Part shown: piece after piece, positions 29,923 through 38,625 of the stretch | Position numbering within the stretch: position 1 is the stretch's first letter | How the letters are laid out: each line of letters starts with the position of its first letter | Origin: Ectothiorhodospiraceae bacterium | GTDB taxonomy: Bacteria > Pseudomonadota > Gammaproteobacteria > Nitrococcales > Aquisalimonadaceae | Length of the DNA: 64,000 bases | Assembly: GCA_020831845.1 (NCBI GenBank) | Contig: JAFIFV010000129.1 | Coordinates: forward strand, 36,687-100,686 | Reading direction: 5' to 3' | The notes under the pieces: generated by a model | What the model was told of the DNA's origin: nothing | Seen by the model: only the letters and a program-made list of their open reading frames with translations | Database searches by the model: none | Program-made: the position numbers and the translations under genes

Positions 29923-30465
29923 ATGAATGAACAGAACAAGGCGATCGCGGATGATCGACGCCGGCAATGGGAACAGGAGGAGCAGGCAATCCGGGCCAGG
30001 CTGAAAGCCGCCGGCACGCACCAGGTGGAGACCCTGGCGGCACGTTCCGGCCTGGAATTTCTACAGGCCATCTTCAGCGGCGAGTTGCCGCACCCCCCGA
30101 TCGGGGAGACATTGAACTTCATCCCGGTGCTGGCGGAACCCGGCCGCGTCATCTTCCAGGGCACGCCCACCGCCGCGCATTACAACCCCATCGGCTCGGT
30201 GCACGGGGGCTGGGCGGCGACACTGCTGGATTCCTGTGTGGGTTGCGCGGTGCAGTCCATGCTGCCTCGCGGGAAGGGTTACACCACCCTGGAGCTGAAG
30301 GTCAACTATGTACGCGCGCTGACACCTGAAACAGGACCGGTGCGGGCGGAAGGCAAGGTCATCCACGTCGGGGGGCGGACGGCCACCGCCGAAGGGCGGC
30401 TGGTGGACGCTGCGGGCAAGCTGTACGCCCATGCGTCCACCACCTGCATGGTGATGACGCTCTGA
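29923..30465 (+). CDS. PaaI-family thioesterase
   Basis: A 180-residue hot-dog-fold thioesterase of the PaaI type, which hydrolyse aryl- or acyl-CoA esters. After a charged helical N-terminus (1-35) comes the diagnostic HYNPIGSVHGGWAATLLDSC (about 86-105), with the HGG turn and catalytic Asp, then GYTTLELKVNYVRAL and GKVIHVGGRTATAEGRL. The ATG lies two bases after the GST stop. Convergent with the ABC-type binding-protein gene. Confidence 0.88.
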   Translation: MNEQNKAIADDRRRQWEQEEQAIRARLKAAGTHQVETLAARSGLEFLQAIFSGELPHPPIGETLNFIPVLAEPGRVIFQGTPTAAHYNPIGSVHGGWAATLLDSCVGCAVQSMLPRGKGYTTLELKVNYVRALTPETGPVRAEGKVIHVGGRTATAEGRLVDAAGKLYAHASTTCMVMTL

Positions 30466-30472
30466 CCCCGTA

Positions 30473-31693
30473 TCAGCGTTGCACCAGCGGGCATGCCGGG
30501 TCGGGGTCGCCGAAGGCTTCCTCACCCGGCACCTGCCGTAGGATGCGGTAATAGGCCATCGGCTCCCGCACCTCGGAAGGCGACTTGACCTCGACCAGGT
30601 TCAGATCGTGCACCATGCGGCCATCCACCCGCACCCGGCCATTGCGGGTGATGCCATCGTCCACCGGCATGGCTTTCATCGCATCCACCACCACCGCGCC
30701 GCGTGAATGTCCGGTTTCCGCCACCGCCTTCAGGTAGTGCAGCGTGGCCGTATGAACGGCTATGTGGTTCGAGGCGGGCCGCGCCCCGTAGCGCGCCTGG
30801 AAGACATCGGCGAATTCCCGGCTGCCTTCGTTCTGCTCCCAATAGTAGGGCGCTACGAAACGCAGGCCCGACGCGGCATAAAGGCCGACCGCCCTGACGT
30901 CCTCCAGCAACGTCAGCACTCCCACCAGTCGCACGCCCAGCCCGTCAACACCGAGTTCCTTAGCCTGGCGGATGGCCGCGGCCAGGCCCCGGCCGGCATT
31001 GCCCAGCGCGATCACGTCCGCGCCGCTGGCGATGGCTTCCTCCAGCAGCGGGAAAAAATCCTGCTCGTCAAAAGGGTGGAAGCGGGCACCGAGGATATGG
31101 TCCCCGCTGCGGGCCACTGCAGCCTCCAGGCCCTGGTGCACACCGTAGCCGAACGGATGATCCAGGGCGATCACGTACCAGCCCTGCCCACCGCCGGGCT
31201 CCGCCACCGCCTCGCCCAGGCCCGCAGTGAGCGCGCCGGTGTTGTACTGCCAGTGGACGCTGTTCGGGCTGCAGTGCTCGCCGGTCAGGAGCTCCGTGCC
31301 GCTGCCGGTGTGAATGATGACCACATCGTTCCCCGCGGCGTAGCGTTGCGCACCCAGCGCGGCTGCCGAGCTGGGCATATCGATGATCAGGTCGGCACCG
31401 AACCCCTGGTGCAGCTCCCTTGCCTGCTGCTCCGCCACACCGGGGTCATTGCGGTGATCCGCCACACGGAATTCCACGCGCACGCCCTTGAGGGCGCTCC
31501 CCAACCGTTGGGCAGCCAGTTCCGCCGCGGTCAGGGACCCATCGCCGGCCGCCGCGGAATATGCCCCGGTGAGATCTGTCAGCACACCGATACGAATCAC
31601 GCCGTCGGTCACCTCCGCTCGCACCGGCAACATGGACATCACGAAAACTACGGCCAATAGCCCATAGCCGGCCGAAAGATTCCTCAAGAGCAT
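30473..31693 (-). CDS. Branched-chain-amino-acid-type periplasmic binding protein
   Basis: A 406-residue exported type I periplasmic binding protein (LivJ/AmiC fold). Signal peptide to about 26 (VMSMLPVRAEV), then DGVIRIGVLTDLTGAYS, the typical first strand, GADLIIDMPSSAAALGAQRYA, and a C-terminal YYRILRQVPGEEAFGDP segment seen in binding proteins of dicarboxylate- or amide-type systems. No permease or ATPase genes are adjacent, so partner components lie elsewhere or the protein works as a sensor. The ligand is unknown. Confidence 0.85.
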   Translation of the reverse strand: MLLRNLSAGYGLLAVVFVMSMLPVRAEVTDGVIRIGVLTDLTGAYSAAAGDGSLTAAELAAQRLGSALKGVRVEFRVADHRNDPGVAEQQARELHQGFGADLIIDMPSSAAALGAQRYAAGNDVVIIHTGSGTELLTGEHCSPNSVHWQYNTGALTAGLGEAVAEPGGGQGWYVIALDHPFGYGVHQGLEAAVARSGDHILGARFHPFDEQDFFPLLEEAIASGADVIALGNAGRGLAAAIRQAKELGVDGLGVRLVGVLTLLEDVRAVGLYAASGLRFVAPYYWEQNEGSREFADVFQARYGARPASNHIAVHTATLHYLKAVAETGHSRGAVVVDAMKAMPVDDGITRNGRVRVDGRMVHDLNLVEVKSPSEVREPMAYYRILRQVPGEEAFGDPDPACPLVQR

Positions 31694-31830
31694 GGCAGAC
31701 CCCGCTTGGTTATTGTTATGGATCCTGAAGAGACAAGTGATTCACCTGTCACATCAACTATATCGCCGGCTGTGGTGTACACGGCGAGATCTGCATCACA
31801 AAACAGAGGAGGAAAAACGCCAGGGCTTGC

Positions 31831-32361
31831 TCAGTCAGCGGAAGGCCGGTATACGGCCCGGCAGTTCGGCGTTTCCCAGACGGTCAGTTCAACCAGGCGG
31901 GCACGACCTTCGCTGCGCTGGACCACGCCCGGACTCAGACGGAAGAACCAGTGCTCCGCCAGGACCTCGGCGGTGGGCGGCGCAGGTAGCAGGTACAGGC
32001 GGGTATCCAGAGCATTGTGGCGCGTCTCGCAATAACCGCGTGCCTGCACCGTCTGCCGGAGTTCCCCCAACCATTCATCCAAGGCGGCGCCGGGCGCGAG
32101 GCGGGAAAGCATTTCGCTGTCGTCCACGCTCAGCATCAGCCCATGATCGCAGGGGCCGTCGATTTCACGGATCATCAACTCCTTGAGGAAGGAGAAATCC
32201 AGCACCATGCCGCGTTGCTCTCCCGATTCCGCCAGGGTCACGGATTCCACGGTGGCCTCCACCACATAGCGGTGCCCGTGCAGGTGGCGGCAACGGGAAC
32301 GATGATCCGGAATGCGGTGGGCCGCGTCGATCTCGATACGTCGGGTGATTCGGTGGCTCAT
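31831..32361 (-). CDS. queD: 6-carboxytetrahydropterin synthase QueD
   Basis: QueD converts dihydroneopterin triphosphate to 6-carboxy-5,6,7,8-tetrahydropterin in the 7-deazaguanine pathway leading to queuosine. The 176-residue protein has the zinc ligands H15, H28 and H30 (DAAHRIPDH and HLHGHRY), catalytic C24, and CDHGLMLS. It is longer than E. coli QueD at the C-terminus. The ATG at 32361 overlaps the queE stop in ATGA. Confidence 0.93.
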   Translation of the reverse strand: MSHRITRRIEIDAAHRIPDHRSRCRHLHGHRYVVEATVESVTLAESGEQRGMVLDFSFLKELMIREIDGPCDHGLMLSVDDSEMLSRLAPGAALDEWLGELRQTVQARGYCETRHNALDTRLYLLPAPPTAEVLAEHWFFRLSPGVVQRSEGRARLVELTVWETPNCRAVYRPSAD

Positions 32362-32987
32362 TCGATCCCCAGGAACTTGTGGGTTTGCAGACTCAATCGC
32401 CATTGCGGATGCGCCAGGCAGTAGGCAAGTGCTGCGCGGGTATTGGCTTCGCGGGCGGGCCCGTCCATTGGCTGCAGCAGGAAGTGATCGAACGCAAGGC
32501 GGGAGAAACGCTCCGGCGGGGCGGTCTGCTGGGGATAGACCAGCTTCAGCTCGTTGCCGCTGTCCAGCGCCAAGGCGTTGTCCCCCTTGGGGCTCACGCA
32601 GATCCAGTCCAGTCCGGCCGGCGCGGCCAATGTCCCGTTGGTTTCCACCGCTACTTCGAAGCCCCGCTCATGCAGTGCGCCGATCAGCGCTTCGTCCACC
32701 TGCAGCAGGGGCTCCCCTCCGGTGCAGACCACGTAGGGGCGCCCACCGCCCGGCCAGAGCCCCGCAACCGCCTCCGCCAGCGCACCGGCACTGGCGTAGC
32801 GACCGCCGCCCGGGCCGTCCATGCCGACGAAATCGGTATCGCAGAACGTGCATTGGGCGGTGGCGCGATCGCGCTCCAGGCCGGACCAGAGGTTGCAGCC
32901 GGAGAAGCGGCAGAACACGGCTGGCCGTCCCGCCTGCGCACCCTCGCCCTGCAGCGTGTAGAACAGATGCTTGACCGCGTAGCTCAT
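32358..32987 (-). CDS. queE: 7-carboxy-7-deazaguanine synthase QueE
   Basis: A radical-SAM enzyme that rearranges 6-carboxytetrahydropterin to 7-carboxy-7-deazaguanine. The 209-residue protein has the start [17 protein letters not shown] and the atypical cluster motif C31-x14-C46-x2-C49 (CNLWSG ... CTFCDTDF) of the Burkholderia-type QueE, instead of the standard CxxxCxx[10 protein letters not shown] follows. Its start overlaps the queC stop and its stop overlaps the queD start, so queC-queE-queD is one translationally coupled operon. Confidence 0.94.
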   Translation of the reverse strand: MSYAVKHLFYTLQGEGAQAGRPAVFCRFSGCNLWSGLERDRATAQCTFCDTDFVGMDGPGGGRYASAGALAEAVAGLWPGGGRPYVVCTGGEPLLQVDEALIGALHERGFEVAVETNGTLAAPAGLDWICVSPKGDNALALDSGNELKLVYPQQTAPPERFSRLAFDHFLLQPMDGPAREANTRAALAYCLAHPQWRLSLQTHKFLGIE

Positions 32988-33688
32988 CGCACCGCCCGGT
33001 ACCGGCGCCAGCCCTCTGCCCGCAGCAGGCAGGCCGGGCAGTGGCCGCAGCCGTACCCCCAGTCATGCCGGACCCCGCGCTCGCCCAGGTAACAGGTATG
33101 GCTGTGCTCGATGATGAGGTCCAGCAGCGGCTCGCCGCCAAGCTTCTCCGCCAGTTGCCATGTTCCCGCCTTGTCCAGCCACATCAGCGGCGTTTCAAGC
33201 ACGAAACGCTGCTCCATGCCGAGGTTCAGCGTCACCTGCATGGCCTTGACGGTATCATCGCGGCAGTCGGGATAGCCGGAATAATCCGTCTCGCAGACAC
33301 CGGCGACCAGCCGCCGCACGCCACGCCGCCAGCCCAGGGCGGCCGCGTAGGTGAAAAACAGCAGGTTGCGGCCGGGCACAAACGTGTTCGGCAGGCCCCG
33401 GGCGTCATTCTCGATAGTCACGTCCCGGGTCATCGCGGTCTCGCTGATCTGACCCAGGGCACTGAGGTCCAGGACATGGTCATCGCCCAGGCGTTCTCCC
33501 CAGCGGGGAAACGCCTCCACCAGCGCCTCTCGGAACCGTCGCCTGCAGACCAGCTCAACCCCGTGGCGCTGGCCGTAGTCGAACCCCACGGTCTCCACGC
33601 GAGCATAGCGCTCCAGTGCCCAGGCCAGGCATGTGGCGGAATCCTGGCCGCCGGAGAGCAGAACCATGGCGGCATTGGCATGCGACAT
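32984..33688 (-). CDS. queC: 7-cyano-7-deazaguanine synthase QueC
   Basis: QueC uses ATP and ammonia to turn 7-carboxy-7-deazaguanine into preQ0. The 234-residue protein carries the PP-loop [41 protein letters not shown], and the C-terminal zinc site [19 protein letters not shown]...C. It is the first gene of the queCED unit. I looked for a preQ1 riboswitch-like leader in the 200 bases upstream and did not recognise one. Confidence 0.96.
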   Translation of the reverse strand: MSHANAAMVLLSGGQDSATCLAWALERYARVETVGFDYGQRHGVELVCRRRFREALVEAFPRWGERLGDDHVLDLSALGQISETAMTRDVTIENDARGLPNTFVPGRNLLFFTYAAALGWRRGVRRLVAGVCETDYSGYPDCRDDTVKAMQVTLNLGMEQRFVLETPLMWLDKAGTWQLAEKLGGEPLLDLIIEHSHTCYLGERGVRHDWGYGCGHCPACLLRAEGWRRYRAVR

Positions 33689-33816
33689 CGCGAACAGATC
33701 CGAAAATCAGCTAGGTGCGGCTATTCTCCCCGCCTTCAGCGGCGCCGGCAAGTCGCCCGCACGGATACCCCCGGGCAATCATGATGTGACGACATCTGTA
33801 GCCTCCCGGCAACAGA

Positions 33817-33843
33817 TTCACATTGGGATGTGTCTTCTATACT
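33817..33843 (+). promoter_or_regulatory. Possible promoter of the first bactofilin gene
   Basis: TATACT at 33838-33843 is a good -10 box; TTCACA at 33817-33822 is a fair -35 box, but the spacing of 15 is short. A small hairpin CACAT-TGGG-ATGTG (33819-33832) sits between them and could be an operator. Confidence 0.35.
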
Positions 33844-33897
33844 TTTGGCTTTCGGGCCGCAGCATTGCGGTTACAGCCGTACAAGGAGGAGACAGCA

Positions 33898-34521
33898 ATG
33901 GCGATGTTCGATCTCGGAAAGCGCAGCACCAGCCAGGAGCCTGCGCGCTCGGAAGAACCCATGGACGGGCTGGACAGTGTGTTCAATGCCCAGTCAACCC
34001 CGCAACAGCAGCCCTCCCCGGCCGTGCGACGCCGCGATGCGGCAGTGGTTGGCCCGTCCATCCACATAGAGGGAACCCTGCGCGGCGAAGAGGACCTTAT
34101 CATTGAAGGCCACGTCAGCGGCACCGTCCAGCTTCAGGGAAATACGCTCACCATCGGCTCGCAGGGCAAGGTGGAAGCCGACCTGCATGCACAGACCGTG
34201 TTCGTCGACGGAAGCGTCGAGGGCGACATCTACGGTTCCGATCTGGTGGCCATCCGCAAGAACGCACGGGTGATTGGTAACGTTTCCGCGCCCCGCGTAA
34301 GCCTGGAGGACGGGGCACGGTTCAAGGGCAGCATCGAAATGGATGTCCGCAAGGAGTCGACCGGCAAGCCGGCATCCACATCAACGCCGGCTACGGCGCC
34401 CCGGGCAGAAGCCGCCAAGCCAGGGGCCGGGGCGAGCGGCGTTACCAGCAAGGACGATGCCGACAAGAAAGACAATCTGTCCGCCAAGGGAGAGGCGTCC
34501 AAGGGTGGCGCAACGGGTTGA
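33898..34521 (+). CDS. Bactofilin family cytoskeletal protein (first copy)
   Basis: Bactofilins polymerise without nucleotide into beta-helical filaments, often at the membrane and linked to cell-wall enzymes. The 207-residue protein has a disordered N-terminus (1-50), the beta-helix domain (about 53-155) with the repeat-like turns GTLRGEEDLIIEGHVSG, GSVEGDIYGS and ARVIGNVSAPRV, and a low-complexity tail rich in A, T, K and S (about 160-207). AAGGAGGAG precedes the ATG at 33898. The second copy in this window (51500-52123) has the same length but a different sequence; its tail is acidic rather than basic. Confidence 0.9.
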   Translation: MAMFDLGKRSTSQEPARSEEPMDGLDSVFNAQSTPQQQPSPAVRRRDAAVVGPSIHIEGTLRGEEDLIIEGHVSGTVQLQGNTLTIGSQGKVEADLHAQTVFVDGSVEGDIYGSDLVAIRKNARVIGNVSAPRVSLEDGARFKGSIEMDVRKESTGKPASTSTPATAPRAEAAKPGAGASGVTSKDDADKKDNLSAKGEASKGGATG

Positions 34522-35159
34522 ACCATGCAGTGCCTTCCGTGAGCAATCTGGCGCACTCCCACACGCCGCGGGCCGGCCAGACCGACGTCATCGAGGCTCC
34601 GATGCTGGAGACGACGCTGGCTCGGCTGGAACCCGACCAGCGCAGCGTGGTGTTCGACCTGGGCGCCGCCAGCGCGAGCACCCTCTCATGCTTTGCCAAC
34701 GGCCGCTGCCGCATCACGTTTGCCGACGCCGTGGAATCGCTGCTTGCGCTGGATGACACCGTCGGGCGGGACGCGCTGGCCTCGCGCATCGACAGCCTGC
34801 TGCCACGCGCCCCTGAAGCACCGGCCACACTGATCCTTTGCTGGGATCTGCCCAACTTCCTCAGCCGGCCGGTGCTACGCGCGCTGATGGAAGGCCTGAC
34901 CGAACGCAGCGCCGGCGGCGCCCTGTTCCATCAATTCATCGCTTACCCCTCACGGGCAGTACCCACGCGACCAGGCCGCTACAGCCTGCGCAAGGACGGC
35001 AAGGTGCTGCGCCAGATTTCCGCTACCGAGACCGGCGTGTTGCCGGTTCTGCCCATGCGGGACCTGGAACACATCATGCCGGGCTGCCACCTGGTGCGTT
35101 CCGTGCTGCTGGGCAGCGGGATGCAGGACTGTCTGTTCCGCTACGGCGGCCCGGACTAG
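34518..35159 (+). CDS. Uncharacterised protein with methyltransferase-like nucleotide-binding segment
   Basis: A 213-residue protein I do not recognise. Its strand VVFDLGAASASTLS (about 44-57) resembles the SAM-binding glycine-rich turn of class I methyltransferases, and LILCWDLPNFLSRPVLRALMEGL (about 105-127) resembles the later DLPxF segment, but no full set of motifs is seen. A TTG at 34518 overlaps the bactofilin stop in TTGA; GTGs at 34530 and 34539 are alternatives, and no strong ribosome binding site decides between them. The overlap suggests co-expression with the bactofilin. Confidence 0.7.
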   Translation: MNHAVPSVSNLAHSHTPRAGQTDVIEAPMLETTLARLEPDQRSVVFDLGAASASTLSCFANGRCRITFADAVESLLALDDTVGRDALASRIDSLLPRAPEAPATLILCWDLPNFLSRPVLRALMEGLTERSAGGALFHQFIAYPSRAVPTRPGRYSLRKDGKVLRQISATETGVLPVLPMRDLEHIMPGCHLVRSVLLGSGMQDCLFRYGGPD

Positions 35160-35170
35160 CCGGCTGCCGC

Positions 35171-36883
35171 TCAGCTTCCTTCCGTAATGCCCAGCGCTTC
35201 GGGCTTCAGCCCCATGAACACGCCGCCCCAGCGCTTGCCCTTGACCGTCACCGGGACGGTCAGATTGAACATGACCTCGCCGGTGTCACGCAGGTAACTC
35301 TGCAGACGGAAACGTGTCGTGAAATTGATATCGCGCTGATCGAAGAAGCGCATGTTGCGGCTCTTGAGCAGGTCCACCTTCGGATCGCCCGTGGGCGGCT
35401 GGGAGACCTCCCGGTAGTGGATGACCACGAAGCCCTTGCTGTCCAGCGGCAGACAGAAGGGTGAATCCGGAATCTCGCCGCGCCAACCCTCCACCAGGTC
35501 CTGGCAGGCTTGCTGGAACGGTTTGGCGTAGCTGACCTCGTATTTCTGCGGCTCGGTGCCCGGCACCGGCTTGTAGTTGCGATCGAACATGTCGACGCCT
35601 TCATCCACCAACCGTTCGATGGCGCGCTGTAGCTGATCTCGGCGCCCCTCGACGATTTCCAGCAGACCCTCCAGCCGCCCCTGGCCGATGCGGAACTGGC
35701 AGATCTTCTCCAGCGAGAGGTCCGCCGAGGCGCGAAGCTTTTCCGACTGCTGATCGGATGCTTCCATGTCGCTGCAGATCTGCAGACCCAGATCGCGGAT
35801 CTCGGTGCTGCGTCCGTGCACCTCCCGGTTCGTCACCGACAGCTGCTCAATCGCCGAACTCACCAGCAGCAGGTCGTCGTGGGTGGCAGCGAAATCAGTC
35901 ACCATGCCATCGAATCGGCCGGCCGTGGTTTCCACCGCGGCGCGCGCCTGCTCGGCCCGCCCGATCATGCCTTCCGTGCCCTCGGCGGTGCGGCTCACCG
36001 CGTCCCCCATGTCCTCCACCAGGCTGCTGATCTGCTCGGCCGCGCTGTGTACCTTCTCGGCCAGGCCGCGTACTTCATCGGCCACCACCGCGAACCCCCG
36101 CCCCTGTTCACCCGCTCGCGCCGCCTCTATTGCGGCGTTCAGCGCCAGCATGTTGGTCTGGGCTGCAAACCCCTGCACCGTACTCAGGATGCTTGCGATG
36201 TTCTCGGACGTGGTCTCCAGCCGACCTACCGTGCCATGGAAGGATTGCAGCATGCCGGTGACGGCTTCGACGTGCCCGGTCACTTCCTGCAATTCGGCCA
36301 GGGAACTGCGTGCCACCTCCAGGTTTCGCGAATTGGTTTCCGCAATGTTGTTGGTCCGCTGCGAGAGTTCTCCCACGGCGGTGGCCGTTTCGTCACTGGA
36401 GCGGAAGATCAGCTCGGAGTACTCGGCCTGCCGGGTGGCGTTGCGGCTGGCGTCAGTGGTGATCTTGCGGCCGTGGGACGATGTCAGGGAGACCCGGATG
36501 CTCTGCTGCTGCAACTCTTCCAGCGCCGCACGGAGGCGGGCCAGGAAGGCGTTGAACAGGCGGGCGGTTTCCCTGCTCTCCCTGTCTCCGGCCTCGGGCA
36601 GTTCCACCGACAGATCGGCCTGCTCGGCATTCATGGTCTGTAGCAACTCGGCGAAGTGCTGGCGGCGTCCACCTCCCGGCCGGCGCGCGAGAGACAGCCA
36701 GGCGAACGTCACCAGGCCCGCCAGGAGCATGACAACGGCAGACCACCGCATCGCCCCCTCGCCCTGCCAGGCCAGCATGCCGGCTGCGGCAACATGCAGC
36801 ACCGCCAGCACCAGCACCGGCGGTGACGGCAGTCGGAATACAGGTGTGGAGGCGGCTGCTCCGCCTTGGGAGTGCAATGACAT
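35171..36883 (-). CDS. Methyl-accepting chemotaxis-type protein with C-terminal Cache-like sensor
   Basis: A 570-residue receptor-like protein. Two helices (about 22-40 and 46-66) with almost no periplasmic loop sit at the N-terminus, then a linker and a chemoreceptor signalling domain (about 150-400) with the tip sequence [20 protein letters not shown] followed by [17 protein letters not shown]. Instead of ending there, the chain continues with about 130 residues ([10 protein letters not shown] ... [20 protein letters not shown] ... [10 protein letters not shown]) that look like a Cache-type sensor, so the sensory domain is cytosolic and C-terminal. No che genes are nearby. Convergent with the bactofilin pair. 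Confidence 0.85.
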   Translation of the reverse strand: MSLHSQGGAAASTPVFRLPSPPVLVLAVLHVAAAGMLAWQGEGAMRWSAVVMLLAGLVTFAWLSLARRPGGGRRQHFAELLQTMNAEQADLSVELPEAGDRESRETARLFNAFLARLRAALEELQQQSIRVSLTSSHGRKITTDASRNATRQAEYSELIFRSSDETATAVGELSQRTNNIAETNSRNLEVARSSLAELQEVTGHVEAVTGMLQSFHGTVGRLETTSENIASILSTVQGFAAQTNMLALNAAIEAARAGEQGRGFAVVADEVRGLAEKVHSAAEQISSLVEDMGDAVSRTAEGTEGMIGRAEQARAAVETTAGRFDGMVTDFAATHDDLLLVSSAIEQLSVTNREVHGRSTEIRDLGLQICSDMEASDQQSEKLRASADLSLEKICQFRIGQGRLEGLLEIVEGRRDQLQRAIERLVDEGVDMFDRNYKPVPGTEPQKYEVSYAKPFQQACQDLVEGWRGEIPDSPFCLPLDSKGFVVIHYREVSQPPTGDPKVDLLKSRNMRFFDQRDINFTTRFRLQSYLRDTGEVMFNLTVPVTVKGKRWGGVFMGLKPEALGITEGS

Positions 36884-37235
36884 GACCGGACCCTTTGAGT
36901 TTATTGGCTGCTCGCCTGTTATCGTAGGGGCAGTGCCCCGCTCTCTACCCCGCTTATCGGCATCGGCGGGAATCGCTTTAGAAAACGCGGAATTGGACTG
37001 TAATCGTTGTGATGCTACGCAGCCATCGGCCGCGTTTCCGTGAACAGTGCACCATTAGGGAAGCCCTGACGTCTTCACGCTGCCGCGTTCCGGTCAGATT
37101 TCTCCCGTGGCGGTGTCGCAAGCCACCCCAGGTAGAACCACTACCTGCGGCGTCTTGCTCCTGGCCACGAACGAAAACCGGTCTCGAGCGCAACAACGTG
37201 AAGACGTCAGGGCTTCCCTAGTGGGCGAGGCTGGT
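36884..37235. other. Intergenic region with palindromic element
   Basis: These 352 bases hold no supportable gene. The left part (36884-37055) should contain the promoter of the chemoreceptor-like gene. The right part is almost wholly the 165-bp palindromic element at 37056-37220, which ends 16 bases before the stop of the SLT lipoprotein gene. Confidence 0.75.
37056..37220. repeat. 165-bp imperfect palindrome, MITE-like
   Basis: Perfect 24-bp inverted ends (left 37056-37079, right 37197-37220; TAGGGAAGCCC at the outer edge) flank an inner hairpin of 18-base arms (37118-37135 and 37141-37158, matching at 15 of 18) around the loop AACCA. Both pairs share one centre at 37138. The ends begin and finish with TA, as in elements that duplicate TA on insertion. 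No reading frame in it looks real. It may be a non-autonomous mobile element or a very strong RNA hairpin. Confidence 0.7.
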
Positions 37236-37898
37236 TCAGGCGTCGCAGAACGGTCCCACCTGCCAGAAACGTCGGCAGCGCAGATCCCGCTCACAAGCAG
37301 GCAACTGCTGGCTGTATCTGCTCGCATGGCTGCTGACCCTGCCCGCGGAACGCTGCAGGACGGCATTGCTGCGCCAGTTTCCGCGGCGGTATCCGGTGTG
37401 GCCTTCATGGTAGGCGTAGTAGAGGTGTTCCGGGTTCTGTTTGGAAATGCCCAGACGCTGATGGGTGCGATGGTTGTACCAGCCGATGAAATCCAGCGCG
37501 TACTTCATGTGGGTCCGGCGCGCGAACAGCGTGCCTTCGTCGTCCATGTATTCCCCCCACACGGGATTCTGCGCCTGGGCGTAGCCGTACGCCGTGGATG
37601 GCCGCCTCCAGGGAATGAAGCCCAGCAGCCGCGTGCGGGGGGGTCGCGCCCGGCGCTGGAATGTGGACTCCTGATGCACGAACGCCATCTGCGTCGCGAT
37701 GGGCGTCCCCCAGCGCTCTTCCGACTCGCGCGCATAGTCATACCAGCGCGGATTCTGGGAGAAGATCTCGCAGATATTGCCGACTCTGTCAGGAGGCCTG
37801 GAGGCACAGCCGGCGAGCAGCGTCACGGCCATCAACAGCAGCAGCACCAGCGCCAGCCGGCGTCGGGCGTCAGCGCTGGCGCGCCCAGGCTCTCTCAT
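37236..37898 (-). CDS. SLT-domain lipoprotein (lytic-transglycosylase-like)
   Basis: A 220-residue lipoprotein: hydrophobic signal and lipobox LLAGC with C31. The mature part resembles the lysozyme-like fold of transglycosylase SLT domains: CEIFSQNPRWYDYARESEERWG, then ATQMAFVHQESTFQRRARP, where the Glu in HQES is the catalytic candidate, and YGYAQAQNPVWGEY, LDFIGWYNHRT and YYAYHEGHTGYRRG. It is closest to the EMTA-like/ YjbJ-type lipoprotein group. Its ATG lies 29 bases inside the mlaC end, so it is coupled to mlaC. Confidence 0.85.
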   Translation of the reverse strand: MREPGRASADARRRLALVLLLLMAVTLLAGCASRPPDRVGNICEIFSQNPRWYDYARESEERWGTPIATQMAFVHQESTFQRRARPPRTRLLGFIPWRRPSTAYGYAQAQNPVWGEYMDDEGTLFARRTHMKYALDFIGWYNHRTHQRLGISKQNPEHLYYAYHEGHTGYRRGNWRSNAVLQRSAGRVSSHASRYSQQLPACERDLRCRRFWQVGPFCDA

Positions 37899-38529
37899 TC
37901 CGTTCCTTCAGCCTTTCGATCAGCGCATCCAGGCCGTTACGGCGCGCTTCGCTGCCGAATTCGTCCCGATAGTTGGTCACGAAACTGATATTCTCGATGA
38001 CCACGTCCCAGAGCCGCCAACCGTCGTCAGTGGCAATCATCCGGTAGTGCACAGGAACCGGTGAGTCGGTCACACGCAACTGGGTGCGCACCAGAACGCG
38101 GTTGCGTTGATCGGGCTCGGTCACCGACTGCACATCCATGAGCCGACCCGATCGCGACACTTCGCGGGCCACGGTATCGATGTTATCGGACAGCAGCGCG
38201 GCATAGGTGCGGATAACGTATTCGCTGAAGGCCTCAACGAACGCCTCACGCTGCTCCGGCGAGGCCTCGCGCCAATGACTCGTCAGGATCAGCTGCCCCA
38301 TCAGCTCGTAGTGCACCCAGGGCGCCAGGATCTCGTTGATCAGATCGTAGGCGACCCGGGGACTCTCACGAATCTCGTCCTGGTGTTCCAGCAGCGCGTC
38401 CACCGATTCATCGAATACCTGCTGGATGACTTCATCGGGCTTCTGCTGATTGTCAGCAGCCACACCGGCCGAAGGCCACGCCAGGGCCAGGGCGACCAGC
38501 ACGACCATCAGTTTGCCTCGTAGCATCAT
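37870..38529 (-). CDS. mlaC: MlaC/Ttg2D-family phospholipid-binding protein
   Basis: A 219-residue periplasmic protein (signal ending SAGVAA) of the Tgt2/MlaC family, which shuttle phospholipids between the outer-membrane MlaA and the inner-membrane MlaFEDB complex. Recognisable segments are LINEILAPWVHYELMGQLIL, REAFVEAFSEYVIRTYAALL, YRMIATDDGWRLWDVVIENISFVTNYRDEF. The ATG at 38529 has AAGGAAGGAAAC upstream. The other mla genes are not here, so it may be a stand-alone copy. The SLT lipoprotein follows in overlap. Confidence 0.9.
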   Translation of the reverse strand: MMLRGKLMVVLVALALAWPSAGVAADNQQKPDEVIQQVFDESVDALLEHQDEIRESPRVAYDLINEILAPWVHYELMGQLILTSHWREASPEQREAFVEAFSEYVIRTYAALLSDNIDTVAREVSRSGRLMDVQSVTEPDQRNRVLVRTQLRVTDSPVPVHYRMIATDDGWRLWDVVIENISFVTNYRDEFGSEARRNGLDALIERLKERNERAWARQR

Positions 38530-38554
38530 GTTTCCTTCCTTGACCCGACCCACA

Positions 38555-38592
38555 TGGTCGATAATAAATGTTCTTGCGCTCTGGTCGATAAT
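38555..38592. repeat. Direct repeat TGGTCGATAAT x2 in a divergent promoter region
   Basis: TGGTCGATAAT occurs at 38555-38565 and again at 38582-38592, 27 bases apart, between the mlaC gene and the small plus-strand gene. The spacing is close to 2.5 helical turns. It could be a regulator-binding tandem; no family is recognised. Confidence 0.5.
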
Positions 38593-38625
38593 GATCAGAC
38601 CACGTTCCACAGAGGAGGCGGCTGC

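Noticed and set aside
33689..33897. preQ1 riboswitch ahead of queC
   Set aside because: No pseudoknot-like A-rich tail and C-rich loop pattern was found in the leader; queC is a biosynthetic gene whose class often lacks one in this group.
37009..37221. Short open frames on both strands inside the palindrome
   Set aside because: They exist because of the inverted arms and have no ribosome binding site or family features.
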